Shown one piece after another: positions 1 to 8,675 of a stretch of DNA of 64,000 nt. The stretch's first letter is position 1; every line of letters begins with the position of its first letter. Source of the stretch: Denitratimonas sp037478135 (lineage in GTDB: Bacteria; Pseudomonadota; Gammaproteobacteria; Xanthomonadales; Xanthomonadaceae); the NCBI RefSeq assembly GCF_037478135.1, contig NZ_JBBHDV010000010.1:65734-129733 (forward strand), in the 5' to 3' direction. The translations under genes and the position numbers were made by a program. A model generated the notes under the pieces. The model searched no databases. It saw only the letters and a list, made by a program, of their open reading frames with translations, and was not told the origin of the DNA.

Positions 1-1422
1 CTCGACAGCCAGAGCGGGCAGGACGTGCTCGCGCTGCTCAAGAGCCTGCATGCCGAAGGCCGCACGGTGATCCTGATTACCCACGATCCGGGCATCGCCG
101 CACACGCGCAGCGCGTGGTGGAATTGCGTGATGGGCGCGTCGTGGCGGACCGCAGCAACACTGCCGACACCGCTGCCGGGGCACACCATCGCCCCGCCGC
201 CACACTCGGCCAGATCCGCGCCTCGCAACTGCTCGGTGATGCCGCCGAAGCGGTCAAGATGGCGCTGCGCTCGATGCGCAGCAATCTGTTCCGCACCGCG
301 CTGACGCTGCTGGGCGTGGTCATCGGCGTGGCTGCGGTGGTGGCGATGCTGGCGATCGGCGATGGCAGCAAGCAGTCGGTGCTGGAACGCATCGCCGCGA
401 TGGGCAGCAACCAGCTGTCGATCCGCCCCGGCGCGGCCGGCTTCCGTGGCGCCGGCGATATCGCCACGCTGACACCGGAGGATGCCGGGGCCTTGCGTGC
501 GATTCCGAACGTGCAGCTGGTGTCGCCGGAACGATCCGGCAGCCAGGTGCTGCGCGCCGGCAGTCTGGATTACCGCAGTTCGGTGCAGGGCGTTTGGCCC
601 GATATCCAGGCGTTGCGCGACTGGAGCCTGGCCAGCGGCAGCTTCATCACCGAAGAAGACGTGCGCGGCTACGCGCCGGTGATCGTGCTGGGCCAGACCG
701 TGGTGCAGAACCTGTACCCGGACGGACGCGATCCGGTCGGCACCTTCGTGCTGGTGCGCAATGTGCCGTTCGAAATCATCGGCGTGCTCGCGCCCAAGGG
801 CGCATCCAGCTGGGGCCAGGACCAGGACGATGTGGCATTGATCCCGCTGTCGACCGGCCTCATGCGCCTGTTCGGCCAATCCTTCCTCAGTGGCATCACG
901 GTCAAGGTCGACAGCGCCGATGCGATGGATGCGGCCGAAGCCGCGATCACCGCGCTGCTGACCGAGCGCCACCGCACCGTGGATTTCCAGGTGCGCAACA
1001 CCGCATCGCTGCAGGAAGCGGTATCGGCCACCGCCGACACCATGACCGCGCTGCTCGGCTCAGTCGCGGCGATCTCACTGATCGTCGGCGGCATCGGGGT
1101 CATGAACATCATGCTGGTCAGCGTCACCGAGCGCACCCGCGAGATCGGCATCCGCATGGCCACCGGCGCGCGCCGGCGCGACATCCTGATGCAGTTCAAC
1201 ATCGAGGCCATCGTGGTCTGCGGCATCGGCGGCCTGCTCGGTGTCGGGCTGGGCGTGGCAGTGGGCCATCTGGTGCAGCATCTGGGCATGCCGGTGGCCT
1301 TCACCCCGGGGCCGGCGCTGCTGGCCTTCACCTGCGCCTTCCTGACCGGCGTGGTGTTCGGCTTCCTGCCGGCGCGCAAGGCCGCACACATGGATCCGGT
1401 GGCGGCGCTGGCGTACGAATAA
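1..1422 (+). CDS. macB: MacB-type ABC exporter, 3' part (5' end outside window)
   Basis: The frame is open from the first base, so the gene starts upstream; 473 codons are present. The first residues (LDSQSG, then ITHD about 20 residues on) are the D-loop and H-loop of an ABC ATPase. A linker follows, then a transmembrane helix near residues 87-115 of the visible part, a large periplasmic MacB-core domain to about 340, and three C-terminal helices with the FtsX/MacB signature NIMLVSVTERTREIG. MacB proteins fuse ATPase and permease in this order and work with a MacA adaptor and TolC to export peptides, siderophores or macrolides; the substrate here is unknown. The adaptor gene is presumably upstream. 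A tolC-like gene lies at 19444-20862 and an unrelated split exporter at 35543-40285. Confidence 0.88.
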   Translation, partial: LDSQSGQDVLALLKSLHAEGRTVILITHDPGIAAHAQRVVELRDGRVVADRSNTADTAAGAHHRPAATLGQIRASQLLGDAAEAVKMALRSMRSNLFRTALTLLGVVIGVAAVVAMLAIGDGSKQSVLERIAAMGSNQLSIRPGAAGFRGAGDIATLTPEDAGALRAIPNVQLVSPERSGSQVLRAGSLDYRSSVQGVWPDIQALRDWSLASGSFITEEDVRGYAPVIVLGQTVVQNLYPDGRDPVGTFVLVRNVPFEIIGVLAPKGASSWGQDQDDVALIPLSTGLMRLFGQSFLSGITVKVDSADAMDAAEAAITALLTERHRTVDFQVRNTASLQEAVSATADTMTALLGSVAAISLIVGGIGVMNIMLVSVTERTREIGIRMATGARRRDILMQFNIEAIVVCGIGGLLGVGLGVAVGHLVQHLGMPVAFTPGPALLAFTCAFLTGVVFGFLPARKAAHMDPVAALAYE

Positions 1423-1447
1423 GAAGCACGCGCGGCTTGCATCGAGC

Positions 1448-1469
1448 GGCCTCGGAAATTTCCGAGGCC
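1448..1469. terminator. 22-bp perfect palindrome after macB
   Basis: An 11-bp arm GGCCTCGGAAA is followed directly by its exact complement, 26 bp after the macB stop codon. No T-run follows on either strand, so it is a weak candidate terminator or a protein-binding palindrome. Confidence 0.4.
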
Positions 1470-1603
1470 ACGCTGCTGGAAACCCGCAAGCCCTTTTCCC
1501 GTGTTCAGCGATGCCGGCCGAACGCCCCGATGCGGAGACTGTCTCCACCGCCTGGCAACCACGCCACGGCGGATTTCCCAGTCACCACAACGGAGTCACC
1601 GCC

Positions 1604-1885
1604 ATGAACACCATCACCCTGTCCCTGAAGGCCCTGCTGCTGTCGCTGCTGCTGAGCTTCTCCGCCTTCGCCGCCGGCCCGGTCGACATCAATACCGCCG
1701 ATGCCACCACACTGGCCGCCAACCTGCACGGCGTCGGCCAGGCCAAGGCCCAGGCCATCGTCGAATACCGTCAGGCCAACGGCCCGTTCAAGAGCGCCGA
1801 CCAGCTCGCTTCGGTCAAGGGCATCGGTCTGGCCACGGTGGAAAAGAACCGCGAGCGCATCCGCATCGGTGGCAAGACCGAATGA
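1604..1885 (+). CDS. ComEA-like helix-hairpin-helix DNA-binding protein, secreted
   Basis: This 93-residue protein starts at an ATG preceded by GGAG. It has a signal peptide of about 23 residues (hydrophobic LLLSLLLSFSAFA, cleavage after AFA or AFAA). A ComEA-type (HhH)2 domain follows: VDINTADATTLAANLHGVG, then LASVKGIGLATVEKNRERI. Proteins of this size are common in proteobacteria and are related to the periplasmic DNA receptor ComEA of natural transformation, which binds incoming double-stranded DNA without sequence preference. No other competence gene is adjacent, so the uptake role is inferred from the family. A strong bidirectional terminator follows the stop codon. Confidence 0.88.
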   Translation: MNTITLSLKALLLSLLLSFSAFAAGPVDINTADATTLAANLHGVGQAKAQAIVEYRQANGPFKSADQLASVKGIGLATVEKNRERIRIGGKTE

Positions 1886-1906
1886 GTCGAACACCCGCAG
1901 AAGACA

Positions 1907-1947
1907 CGACCACCCGGCGCCGCATGACGCCGGGTGGTCGCATTTCA
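1907..1947. terminator. Bidirectional terminator between comEA-like gene and bolA
   Basis: A perfect 13-bp stem CGACCACCCGGCG (1907-1919) pairs with 1928-1940 around an 8-nt loop and is followed by CATTTCAT. It sits between two convergent genes and can serve both. Confidence 0.75.
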
Positions 1948-1978
1948 TGTTGCGGATCGCAGCCGGCCAGGCACCTGA

Positions 1979-2284
1979 TCAGCGATCGTGCTTGCTGCCA
2001 CCCCGGCAGGTGGGCGAATCGGGTACCGTTGCTTCGCGCTGCCATTCGTCCGGGGTGTAGGTATGCAGCGCCAGCGCGTGGAACTGCGCCATCAGTCCGC
2101 CCAGCGCGCCGTACACCGCCTGATGGCGGCGCACCGGCGACAACCCGGCGAACTGCTCGCTGACGATCACCGCCTTGTAGTGCGTCTGCTGACCGCGGCT
2201 GTGCATATGGCTTTCGTCGTGCACCTCAAGATGTACCGGTGTCAGCGCCTGCGCCGCGTGTTCGATGCGTTCGCGCATGTCCAT
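1979..2284 (-). CDS. bolA: BolA family protein
   Basis: The 101-residue product (MDMRERIEHAAQAL...) has the BolA fold with the conserved nucleus DESHMHSRGQQTHYKAVIVS and the following FAGLSPVRRHQAVYG. BolA proteins pair with monothiol glutaredoxins in iron-sulfur handling and affect cell shape and stress responses. The start at 2284 is chosen because AAGGAGAA lies just upstream of it; an in-frame upstream codon at 2302 has no such site and overlaps mpl. The gene follows mpl by 14 bp and is probably the last gene of the adk-mpl-bolA run. Confidence 0.9.
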   Translation of the reverse strand: MDMRERIEHAAQALTPVHLEVHDESHMHSRGQQTHYKAVIVSEQFAGLSPVRRHQAVYGALGGLMAQFHALALHTYTPDEWQREATVPDSPTCRGGSKHDR

Positions 2285-2298
2285 GGGTTCTCCTTGCC

Positions 2299-3681
2299 TC
2301 AACCTGCCGCACCATTATCACTGGGGCCGCCGGCCTGTGCGGCGAAGCGCCGGGGCGCGCCTTCGAATCCGCCATTGGACATGAAGACCACGGTATCACC
2401 CGGGCGTACCTGATCCCGCAGTCGCGCCAGCAGCGCATCGACGCTGGCCTCGGCGTGACCTTCACCGCGCAACGCCGCGATCACGCGCGCGGCATCCCAG
2501 GGCAGTTCCGGACGTGCGAGGAACAGCACCACATCCGCCTGCTGCAACGAAGGCGCGAGCTGATCGGCATGCGCGCCCAGCCGCATCGAATTGCTGCGCG
2601 GCTCCAACACCACCACCAACCGGCCCTGCGCATGGCGCGCGCGCAGGCCTTCGAGCGTGGTCGCAATCGCGGTGGGGTGATGCGCGAAATCGTCGTAGAC
2701 GCGCAGATCGGCGCTATCCAGCAGTACTTCCAGCCGGCGCCGGGCACCACGGAACTGCGCCAGCAGCGCCAGTGCCTTGGCCGGATCGAACCCGGCGGCG
2801 GCCGTGGCCGCAATCGCCGCCAGCGCATTCATCACATTGTGGCGACCGGCCATGGGCCAACGCACCCGGCCCAGTTCGCTGCCCTCGTGCAGCAGGGTGA
2901 AATCGGAGCCATCGGCGCTTTCCAGCCGCGCCTGCCAGTTCGCCGGCACATCGATGCCGAAACGTTCCACCGGCGTCCAGCAGCCCATTTCCAGCACCCG
3001 CGCCAGATTGGCGTCCTCTGCATTGATGATCAGCCGGCCATTGCCCGGCACGGTGCGTACCAGATGGTGGAACTGGCGCTCGATCGCGGCCAGATCCGGG
3101 AAGATGTCGGCGTGGTCGAATTCCAGGTTGTTCAGCACCGCGATCTGCGGACGGTAGTGCACGAACTTGCTGCGCTTGTCGAAAAACGCGGTGTCGTATT
3201 CGTCCGCCTCCACCACGAAACACGCACCCTGCCCGAGCCGCGCCGATACCGGGAAATCGCCGGGCACACCGCCGATCAGGAATCCGGGCTCGCCACCGAG
3301 ACGGTCGATGAGGAAGGCCAGCAGGCTGCTGGTCGTGGTCTTGCCGTGGGTGCCGGCGACCGCCAGCGTGGTGCGACCGGGCAGCACATGTTGCGCCAGC
3401 CATTGCGCGCCGGAGGTATAGCGCATGCCGCGCGCCAGCACCGCCTCGACCGCCTCATTGCCGCGCGAAAGCGCATTGCCAATCACCACTTCATCGATAT
3501 CCGCGCCCAGATGCGTGGCCAGATAACCGGATTTCAGCGCGATGCCGAGCGCTTCCAGCTGGGTACTCATCGGCGGATAGACGTTCTGGTCCGAACCTTC
3601 CACCTGCTGGCCCAGTTCGCGCGCCAGCGCCGCCACGCCACCCATGAAGGTGCCGCAGATTCCGAGGATGTGAAGTTTCAT
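2299..3681 (-). CDS. mpl: UDP-N-acetylmuramate:L-Ala-gamma-D-Glu-meso-DAP ligase
   Basis: This 460-residue Mur ligase family enzyme has an N-terminal Rossmann segment (MKLHILGICGTFMGGVAALA), the ATP loop GTHGKTT at residues 110-116, the FVVEADEYDTAFFDKRSKF segment typical of Mpl, and a C-terminal ligase domain (VLEPRSNSMRLG). Mpl joins the tripeptide recovered from old peptidoglycan directly to UDP-MurNAc in the cytoplasm, saving de novo MurC-F steps. Length is normal. It lies 71 bp downstream of a membrane protein gene and just upstream of bolA on the same strand. Confidence 0.96.
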   Translation of the reverse strand: MKLHILGICGTFMGGVAALARELGQQVEGSDQNVYPPMSTQLEALGIALKSGYLATHLGADIDEVVIGNALSRGNEAVEAVLARGMRYTSGAQWLAQHVLPGRTTLAVAGTHGKTTTSSLLAFLIDRLGGEPGFLIGGVPGDFPVSARLGQGACFVVEADEYDTAFFDKRSKFVHYRPQIAVLNNLEFDHADIFPDLAAIERQFHHLVRTVPGNGRLIINAEDANLARVLEMGCWTPVERFGIDVPANWQARLESADGSDFTLLHEGSELGRVRWPMAGRHNVMNALAAIAATAAAGFDPAKALALLAQFRGARRRLEVLLDSADLRVYDDFAHHPTAIATTLEGLRARHAQGRLVVVLEPRSNSMRLGAHADQLAPSLQQADVVLFLARPELPWDAARVIAALRGEGHAEASVDALLARLRDQVRPGDTVVFMSNGGFEGAPRRFAAQAGGPSDNGAAG

Positions 3682-3752
3682 CGATCAACCGCCACGCACA
3701 GGGAAAACCACCAGCCTGCCCGGCCACAGCCGGACGCGCAAGCCGGCGCGGT

Positions 3753-4298
3753 TCAAGCGCCGCCCGTCCCCGCGAACAGCAGCCGGTCCAGGCCGAATTC
3801 GGCCACGAACAACAGCAGCGCCACCCCGACCCCGGCCGGCAGCGACCAGTCCAGCGCATGCCGCCAGATGCTGGCAGTGACGGTGATCTTCCACACCACC
3901 ATCGCCAGGATCAGCCACGCGAACAGTGCCTGCCGCGCGGTCGGCACCGCCTCCGGCGTCACCATCCCGTGCGCCAGCGCCGACATCGCCAGCGGCAGGA
4001 ACAGCAGCGAGAACGCGATACCGGTGCCCAGCAGGGCCAGCATCGTCTGCACATAACGTGCCTCGTGCCCGCGCCAGCGCAGCACCAGCCACGGCAGCGC
4101 GAAGGTCAGCGCAAACGACACCAGCAGGCGTACGGACGAAGCCTCGTTGACTTCCAGCGCCCATGCCGCGACCAGATCCACCAGCAGCGCGAGGATCGCC
4201 AGCCGGTACAGCAGCGGCAGCGAATACGGCAGATCCTGCGGCCCGCTGCGCAAGCGCAGCAGGTCGAGAATCCGGGATGCGAAATGGGCCGGTTTCAT
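3753..4298 (-). CDS. Integral membrane protein of unknown function
   Basis: The product has 181 residues starting MKPAHFASRILDLLRLRSG, with four to five hydrophobic helices (LAILALLVDLVAAWAL, LLVSFALTFALPWLVLRW, a double stretch around residues 85-110, LFAWLILAMVVWKITVTASI and a final LPAGVGVALLLFVAEFGL). No enzyme motif is visible. It sits between adk and mpl on the same strand, 40 bp after adk, so co-transcription is likely. The family is not recognised; a YIP1-like multispanning protein is a possibility only by topology. Confidence 0.8.
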   Translation of the reverse strand: MKPAHFASRILDLLRLRSGPQDLPYSLPLLYRLAILALLVDLVAAWALEVNEASSVRLLVSFALTFALPWLVLRWRGHEARYVQTMLALLGTGIAFSLLFLPLAMSALAHGMVTPEAVPTARQALFAWLILAMVVWKITVTASIWRHALDWSLPAGVGVALLLFVAEFGLDRLLFAGTGGA

Positions 4299-4338
4299 GC
4301 TGCGCCGGCAGTGCCCTGACGGGCACGCCAACCTCGGG

Positions 4339-4914
4339 TCAGGCCGCCGGCGCGTCCTGCACCACCGCCAGCACACGCCCGGTGATGTCTTCGACCTCGC
4401 CCACGCCGTCGATGCGCGCAAGGCGGTTGCCGTTCTCGTAGAAATCGATGACCGGTGCGGTCTGCTCGGTGTAGACCCGCAGGCGGTTGCGTACGGTTTC
4501 CGGGGTGTCGTCGCTGCGGCCTTCGGCCTGGGCGCGACCGGCCAGACGCTCGATCAGCAATTCCACGTCCACATCCAGCAGCACCGCGATGTCCACCGGC
4601 TGCTGCAGACGCGCCAGCAGCTCGTCCAGCGCACGCGCCTGCACCAGATTGCGCGGGTAGCCATCGAGGATGAAACCGTTGCCGGTGTCGCCGGCGGTCA
4701 GGCGCTCTTCCAGCATGCCCAGCACGATGTCGTCGGACACCAGTTCGCCGCGATCCATCACCGCCTTGGCCTGCACGCCGAGCGGCGTGCCGGCGGCCAC
4801 TGCGGCGCGCAGCAGATCACCAGTGGAAATATGTGGCACGGCCAACGCGTCCTTCAGACGGGTGGCCTGGGTTCCCTTGCCGGAGCCGGGAGCGCCGAGG
4901 AGTACGAGTCGCAT
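4339..4914 (-). CDS. adk: Adenylate kinase, short-LID form
   Basis: This 191-residue enzyme has the P-loop GAPGSGKGTQ at residues 7-16, the substrate-binding segment HISTGDLLRAAV, and FILDGYPRNLVQA. The LID region (LAGRAQAEGRSDDTPETVRNR) lacks the zinc-finger insert of long adenylate kinases. It interconverts ATP, ADP and AMP in the cytoplasm. The start at 4914 gives the canonical N-terminus MRLVLLGAPGSGKG; a longer frame from 4956 would add 14 atypical residues. A terminator-like hairpin with a T6 run lies only 23 bp upstream of this start, described separately. It is divergent from pfp. Confidence 0.97.
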   Translation of the reverse strand: MRLVLLGAPGSGKGTQATRLKDALAVPHISTGDLLRAAVAAGTPLGVQAKAVMDRGELVSDDIVLGMLEERLTAGDTGNGFILDGYPRNLVQARALDELLARLQQPVDIAVLLDVDVELLIERLAGRAQAEGRSDDTPETVRNRLRVYTEQTAPVIDFYENGNRLARIDGVGEVEDITGRVLAVVQDAPAA

Positions 4915-5323
4915 GATTGCTGGAGCCCCAATGACGAAAAAAGGCCACACGGCCAAGATGGCCTGGCACCCGTCGGCACGCGCGCGGGCGCGGCGGGAAT
5001 AGTGCAGCGCGGCAAACCTAACCGTTGCCCGGCGGCGCTGTCAAACACGCTTCCGCACTGACCCGGGCACTGTTCGCCACCCCCTCGGCAGTGCCCGCAG
5101 GCAAGGTCAATCAGCTTTGATCTCCATTGCCCGCACCCTTCCATCCGCGACAGCCGCCTTGTGCGGCGCCCATCACAACACCGCACGCGATCGGCGGCAT
5201 TGGCTAGAATCCCGAACCCGCAGGCCTCGCGCCCCGCCCTGTTTCGCGCCACGGCGCCATGCAACGCCTCCCATTTCCCGCATCGTGCGCACCAGCGCGC
5301 CGCACCGACGAGATCCACGCACC
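4915..5323. other. 409-bp divergent intergenic region adk/pfp
   Basis: No gene is supported here. It must hold the promoters of adk (minus) and pfp (plus). Visible elements are the adk leader hairpin (4937-4964) and a possible pfp -10 hexamer TAGAAT at 5205-5210, without a convincing -35 box. Confidence 0.6.
4937..4964 (-). promoter_or_regulatory. Terminator-like hairpin in the adk leader (candidate attenuator)
   Basis: On the minus strand AGGCCA (4964-4959) pairs with TGGCCT (4947-4942) across an 11-nt loop and runs straight into TTTTTT, 23 bp before the adk ATG. An alternative, mutually exclusive hairpin GGCCA-TCT-TGGCC uses the same left arm. No minus-strand gene lies upstream that this could terminate, so it falls within the adk leader unless adk is transcribed from inside it. 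Confidence 0.4.
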
Positions 5324-6586
5324 ATGAGCCAAGGCAAACTGCTGTACGCCCAGTCCGGCGGCGTCACCGCCGTCATCAACACCACCGCCGCCGCGGTCAT
5401 CACCACCGCTCGCGCCCAGAAAGTGAAAGTGCTGGCCGCGCGCAACGGCATCATCGGCGCCCTGCGCGAAGACCTGATCGACACCAGCAAGGAACCGATC
5501 AGCGCGATCCGCGCGCTGGCCCACACCCCCGGCGGTGCCTTCGGTTCCTGCCGCTTCAAGCTCAAGGACATCCAGGCCGATCGCGCCCGCTATGAACGCC
5601 TGATCGACGTGTTCCGCGCGCACGACATCCGCTATTTCCTCTACAACGGCGGCAACGACTCGGCCGATACCGCGAACAAGGTGTCGCAGATCGCCAAACA
5701 GTTCGATTACCCGCTGACCTGCATCGGCGTGCCCAAGACCGTGGACAACGATCTGGCCGTCACCGACTGCTGCCCGGGTTTCGGTTCGGCCGCCAAGTAC
5801 ACCGCCGTGTCCCTGCGCGAAGCCGCGCTGGACGTGGCCTCGATGGCCGAATCCTCAACCAAGGTCTTCGTGCTGGAAGTGATGGGCCGCCATGCCGGCT
5901 GGCTCGCCGCCGCCGCCGGCTTGGCCGGCAAGGGCCCGGACGATGCACCGCACATCATCCTGTTCCCGGAAGTGCCGTTCGATGAAGCGAAGTTCCTCGC
6001 CACGGTCGATGCCACGGTCAAGCGCGTCGGCTGGTGTGCGGTCGCGGTGTCGGAAGGCTTGCGCACGGCAGACGGCAAGTTCCTCGCGGAAGCCGGCGGC
6101 AAGGATGCGTTTGGTCACGTCCAGCTCGGCGGCGTCGGCCCGGCCATCGCGCAGCTGGTGAAGGAAAAGCTCGGCTACAAACAGCACTGGGCGGTGCCCG
6201 ACTACCTGCAACGCTCAGCCCGCCACCTGGCCAGCAAAACCGACGTGGACCATGCCTGGGCCGTCGGCGAGGCGGCGGTGGATTTCGCGCTGGCGGGCCG
6301 CAACGCGGTGATGCCGGCGATCATCCGCAGCTCCGATGCGCCGTATCGTTGGAAGATCGAGGCCACGCCGCTCTCCAAGGTCGCCAACCACGAGAAAACC
6401 CTGCCGAAAAGCTACATCCGCAAGGACGGCTACGGCATCACCGACAAGGCCCGCGCCTACCTGGAACCGCTGATCCGCGGCGAAGACCCGCCGCCCTACG
6501 GCAAGGATGGCCTGCCCAAGTACGTGACGCTGAAAAACACCCCGGTGGAAAAGAAACTGCCGGTGTATGAAATCGAGGACAGGTAG
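5324..6586 (+). CDS. pfp: Diphosphate-dependent 6-phosphofructokinase
   Basis: The 420-residue protein starts MSQGKLLYAQSGGVTAVINT. It has the PPi-type active site: NGGNDSADT at residues 108-116, where ATP enzymes have GGDGS, and GVPKTVDNDL at 135-144 with the lysine typical of PPi users. EVMGRHAGWLA is the fructose-6-phosphate segment. The enzyme reversibly phosphorylates fructose-6-phosphate with pyrophosphate. Xanthomonads rely on a PPi enzyme in place of ATP-PFK, and the neighbouring adk is common there. The start follows directly after the long upstream leader; a longer frame has no family support. Confidence 0.95.
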   Translation: MSQGKLLYAQSGGVTAVINTTAAAVITTARAQKVKVLAARNGIIGALREDLIDTSKEPISAIRALAHTPGGAFGSCRFKLKDIQADRARYERLIDVFRAHDIRYFLYNGGNDSADTANKVSQIAKQFDYPLTCIGVPKTVDNDLAVTDCCPGFGSAAKYTAVSLREAALDVASMAESSTKVFVLEVMGRHAGWLAAAAGLAGKGPDDAPHIILFPEVPFDEAKFLATVDATVKRVGWCAVAVSEGLRTADGKFLAEAGGKDAFGHVQLGGVGPAIAQLVKEKLGYKQHWAVPDYLQRSARHLASKTDVDHAWAVGEAAVDFALAGRNAVMPAIIRSSDAPYRWKIEATPLSKVANHEKTLPKSYIRKDGYGITDKARAYLEPLIRGEDPPPYGKDGLPKYVTLKNTPVEKKLPVYEIEDR

Positions 6587-6634
6587 TCTCCACCACCCCG
6601 CCCCAAAGTCCCGGGCCGTACCACAGCTAGGCCA

Positions 6635-6656
6635 CCGGCCAACCTGCGTTGGCCGG
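6635..6656. terminator. Hairpin between convergent pfp and rsuA
   Basis: CCGGCCAA (6635-6642) pairs with TTGGCCGG (6649-6656) over a 6-nt loop. There is no T-run, but the position between convergent genes fits a bidirectional terminator. Confidence 0.45.
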
Positions 6657-6726
6657 GGCCGAAAGTCATTCGACACGATGACGTTCATATGCCGCCTGCC
6701 ACCGGCGGCCGCCGCATCCGCGCGGG

Positions 6727-7434
6727 TTATGGCTCAAACACCCGCGCCACCTGCACCTCATCCAGCGCGCACCACTGGCCCGGTTCCAGCGCGAGTTCGT
6801 CCAGTGCCAGCGCACCGACAGCGACGCGTTGCAGCTGGGTGACGGCGTTGCCGGTGGCGGCGAACATGCGTCGCACCTGGTGATAGCGGCCTTCGGTGAT
6901 GGTCAGGCGGGCGTGGCGCGGGCCGAGGATGTTGAGGCTGGCCGGGGCCAGCGGCGTGGTTTCCGATTCCAGCACCAGCGTGCCGGAGGCGAACAGTTCA
7001 GCCTCGTCGCCGCGCAGGTCCTGCGCCAGCCGGGCTTCGTAGATCTTGGGCACCCGGGATTTCGGAGAAATGATCCGGTGCAGCAATTGCCCGTCATCGG
7101 TCAGCAACAACAGGCCGGAAGTGTCGCGATCCAGCCGGCCGACGGTGGACAGTAGCGGGTTGCGCAGCCGAAAACGCGGTGGCAGCAGGTCGTAGACCAT
7201 GCGCGCAGGGTCGCGCGTGGAACAGGTGTAGCCGGTCGGTTTGTGCAGCGCGATGACCAGACCCGCTGGCGGATCCAGCGCTTCGCCATCCACGCGGACC
7301 GTCTCGTGCGGCACCCGGTCATCGGCGTAGAGCACCTCGCCCTGGGCGTCGGTGATGCGGCCTTCGCGGAACATCAACGCCACCTCGCGGCGGCTGCCGT
7401 AGCCCAGATTGGCGATCAGCCTGACCAGTTTCAT
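6727..7434 (-). CDS. rsuA: RsuA-type 16S rRNA pseudouridine synthase
   Basis: The product has 235 residues. An S4 RNA-binding domain (MKLVRLIANLGYGSRREVAL, residues 1-50) precedes a RsuA/RluB/E/F catalytic domain with GRLDRDTSGLLLLTDDG (catalytic Asp102) and the TEGRYHQVRRMFAATGN tail motif. The family makes pseudouridine in rRNA; the exact target (16S U516 for RsuA itself) is inferred. The start ATG overlaps the stop of the upstream methyltransferase gene in ATGA, which indicates translational coupling of two rRNA-modification genes. Confidence 0.9.
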   Translation of the reverse strand: MKLVRLIANLGYGSRREVALMFREGRITDAQGEVLYADDRVPHETVRVDGEALDPPAGLVIALHKPTGYTCSTRDPARMVYDLLPPRFRLRNPLLSTVGRLDRDTSGLLLLTDDGQLLHRIISPKSRVPKIYEARLAQDLRGDEAELFASGTLVLESETTPLAPASLNILGPRHARLTITEGRYHQVRRMFAATGNAVTQLQRVAVGALALDELALEPGQWCALDEVQVARVFEP

Positions 7435-8525
7435 CGCTTTACCCCGCATGCGTGAAGAATCTTGTAACCATCGCGCTGCACCGGCATCCGTACCTGGGGA
7501 AAACGCTCGCGCAACAGCTCTTCGTAAGGCAGATGGCGGTTGGCGACCAGCCAGATCTGGCCGTCATCGGCCAGCGCATCGGCGGCGCTGGCGATGAAGC
7601 TGCGCCCCAGTTGCGGCGCATCGGCACGGCCCAGATGGAACGGCGGATTGCTGACGATCACATCGAACTGCCCCGGCAATCCGGCACTGACATCGTGCCA
7701 GTGCACGCGGCAGGCGACCTGCAGTGCATGTGTACTGCGGGTCGCATCCAGATTGCGCTGCGCCGCATCCAGCGCGCGCGCGTCGGCCTCGAACAGATCC
7801 AGCGTTTCGATACCGGCACAGCGGCGCAGCAGCTGCATCGACAGATAACCCCAGCCGCCGCCCGGATCGGCAACACGGCCACGCAGCCCGGCGGGCAATT
7901 CGGATGCCAGCAGCGCCGAGGCCGGATCGACGCGGTCCCAGGCGAACAGGCCCGGCCGGGTCCAGAAGCGCTCGTCGCCGGGCTGCACTTCGCGCAAGGC
8001 ATCCAGCGCCCGCCACTCCTCGTGCAGGCGCGCGTCGCAGTTGTTCGGATCAACGCGCACGAACACCACCCGGCTCTTGTGCTTGGACAGGCTCTGCACC
8101 GGCCCGGCCAAGGCGCGCAGATCCGCCTCCAACGAGCGCGCACCTTCATTGTTGGTGGCCGCCGCCACGATCCATCCACCCGGTGCGGTGGCGGTCAACG
8201 CGCGCGCCAGCAGGGCGCGGGAAGCATCGCGCTGGCGCGGTGGCAGCAACAGCGTCATCGCGAACCCGGTGTCCCGAAGCTGCGGCTCCACCTCGATGCC
8301 ACGCTCACGCAGCGGCCGGGCGAACGGCAGGAAAGGTTGTTCGCACCGCCATGTCACATGCGGATGCACGAACGGCCAATCGCCGATGCGCGCACCCAGA
8401 AACAGCACCGGCGCCGCCGGCAGCACCAGCGCCGCGTTGTGAAATGGCCAGAACAGCGCCCGCAGCGCGGGATCATCAGCAGGTGAGACGGCCACGCAGG
8501 CGCTCCACAGGTCGGGAAACGGCAT
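7431..8525 (-). CDS. rsmC: RsmC/RlmG-type rRNA guanine-N2 methyltransferase
   Basis: This 364-residue protein has an N-terminal domain without the full SAM motif, as in RsmC. A C-terminal Rossmann methyltransferase domain follows, with VADPGGGWGYLS at 218-229 and the catalytic NPPF at 293-296 (DVIVSNPPFHLG). The family methylates guanine N2 in 16S (G1207, RsmC) or 23S rRNA (RlmG); which one applies here is not certain from sequence. It is translated upstream of, and coupled to, the rsuA-like gene. It is divergent from the acyl-CoA ligase gene across about 150 bp. Confidence 0.88.
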   Translation of the reverse strand: MPFPDLWSACVAVSPADDPALRALFWPFHNAALVLPAAPVLFLGARIGDWPFVHPHVTWRCEQPFLPFARPLRERGIEVEPQLRDTGFAMTLLLPPRQRDASRALLARALTATAPGGWIVAAATNNEGARSLEADLRALAGPVQSLSKHKSRVVFVRVDPNNCDARLHEEWRALDALREVQPGDERFWTRPGLFAWDRVDPASALLASELPAGLRGRVADPGGGWGYLSMQLLRRCAGIETLDLFEADARALDAAQRNLDATRSTHALQVACRVHWHDVSAGLPGQFDVIVSNPPFHLGRADAPQLGRSFIASAADALADDGQIWLVANRHLPYEELLRERFPQVRMPVQRDGYKILHACGVKR

Positions 8526-8675
8526 AGCTTATCGCGCCCGTTCCAGCGTGAATGCATGCCCGGCTGGCAGCAGCGCGGCGGCAATGCAATCGGACCAACG
8601 TCCGATGCCGTTTCCTTGCCCCGCCCGTGGGGCAACACGACAATCAGCGCACGCCTTTCACCGGAGCCTGTGCCG

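Noticed and set aside
2239..4056. A 605-codon plus-strand frame
   Set aside because: It is antisense to bolA, mpl and the membrane protein gene; there is no ribosome site or domain.
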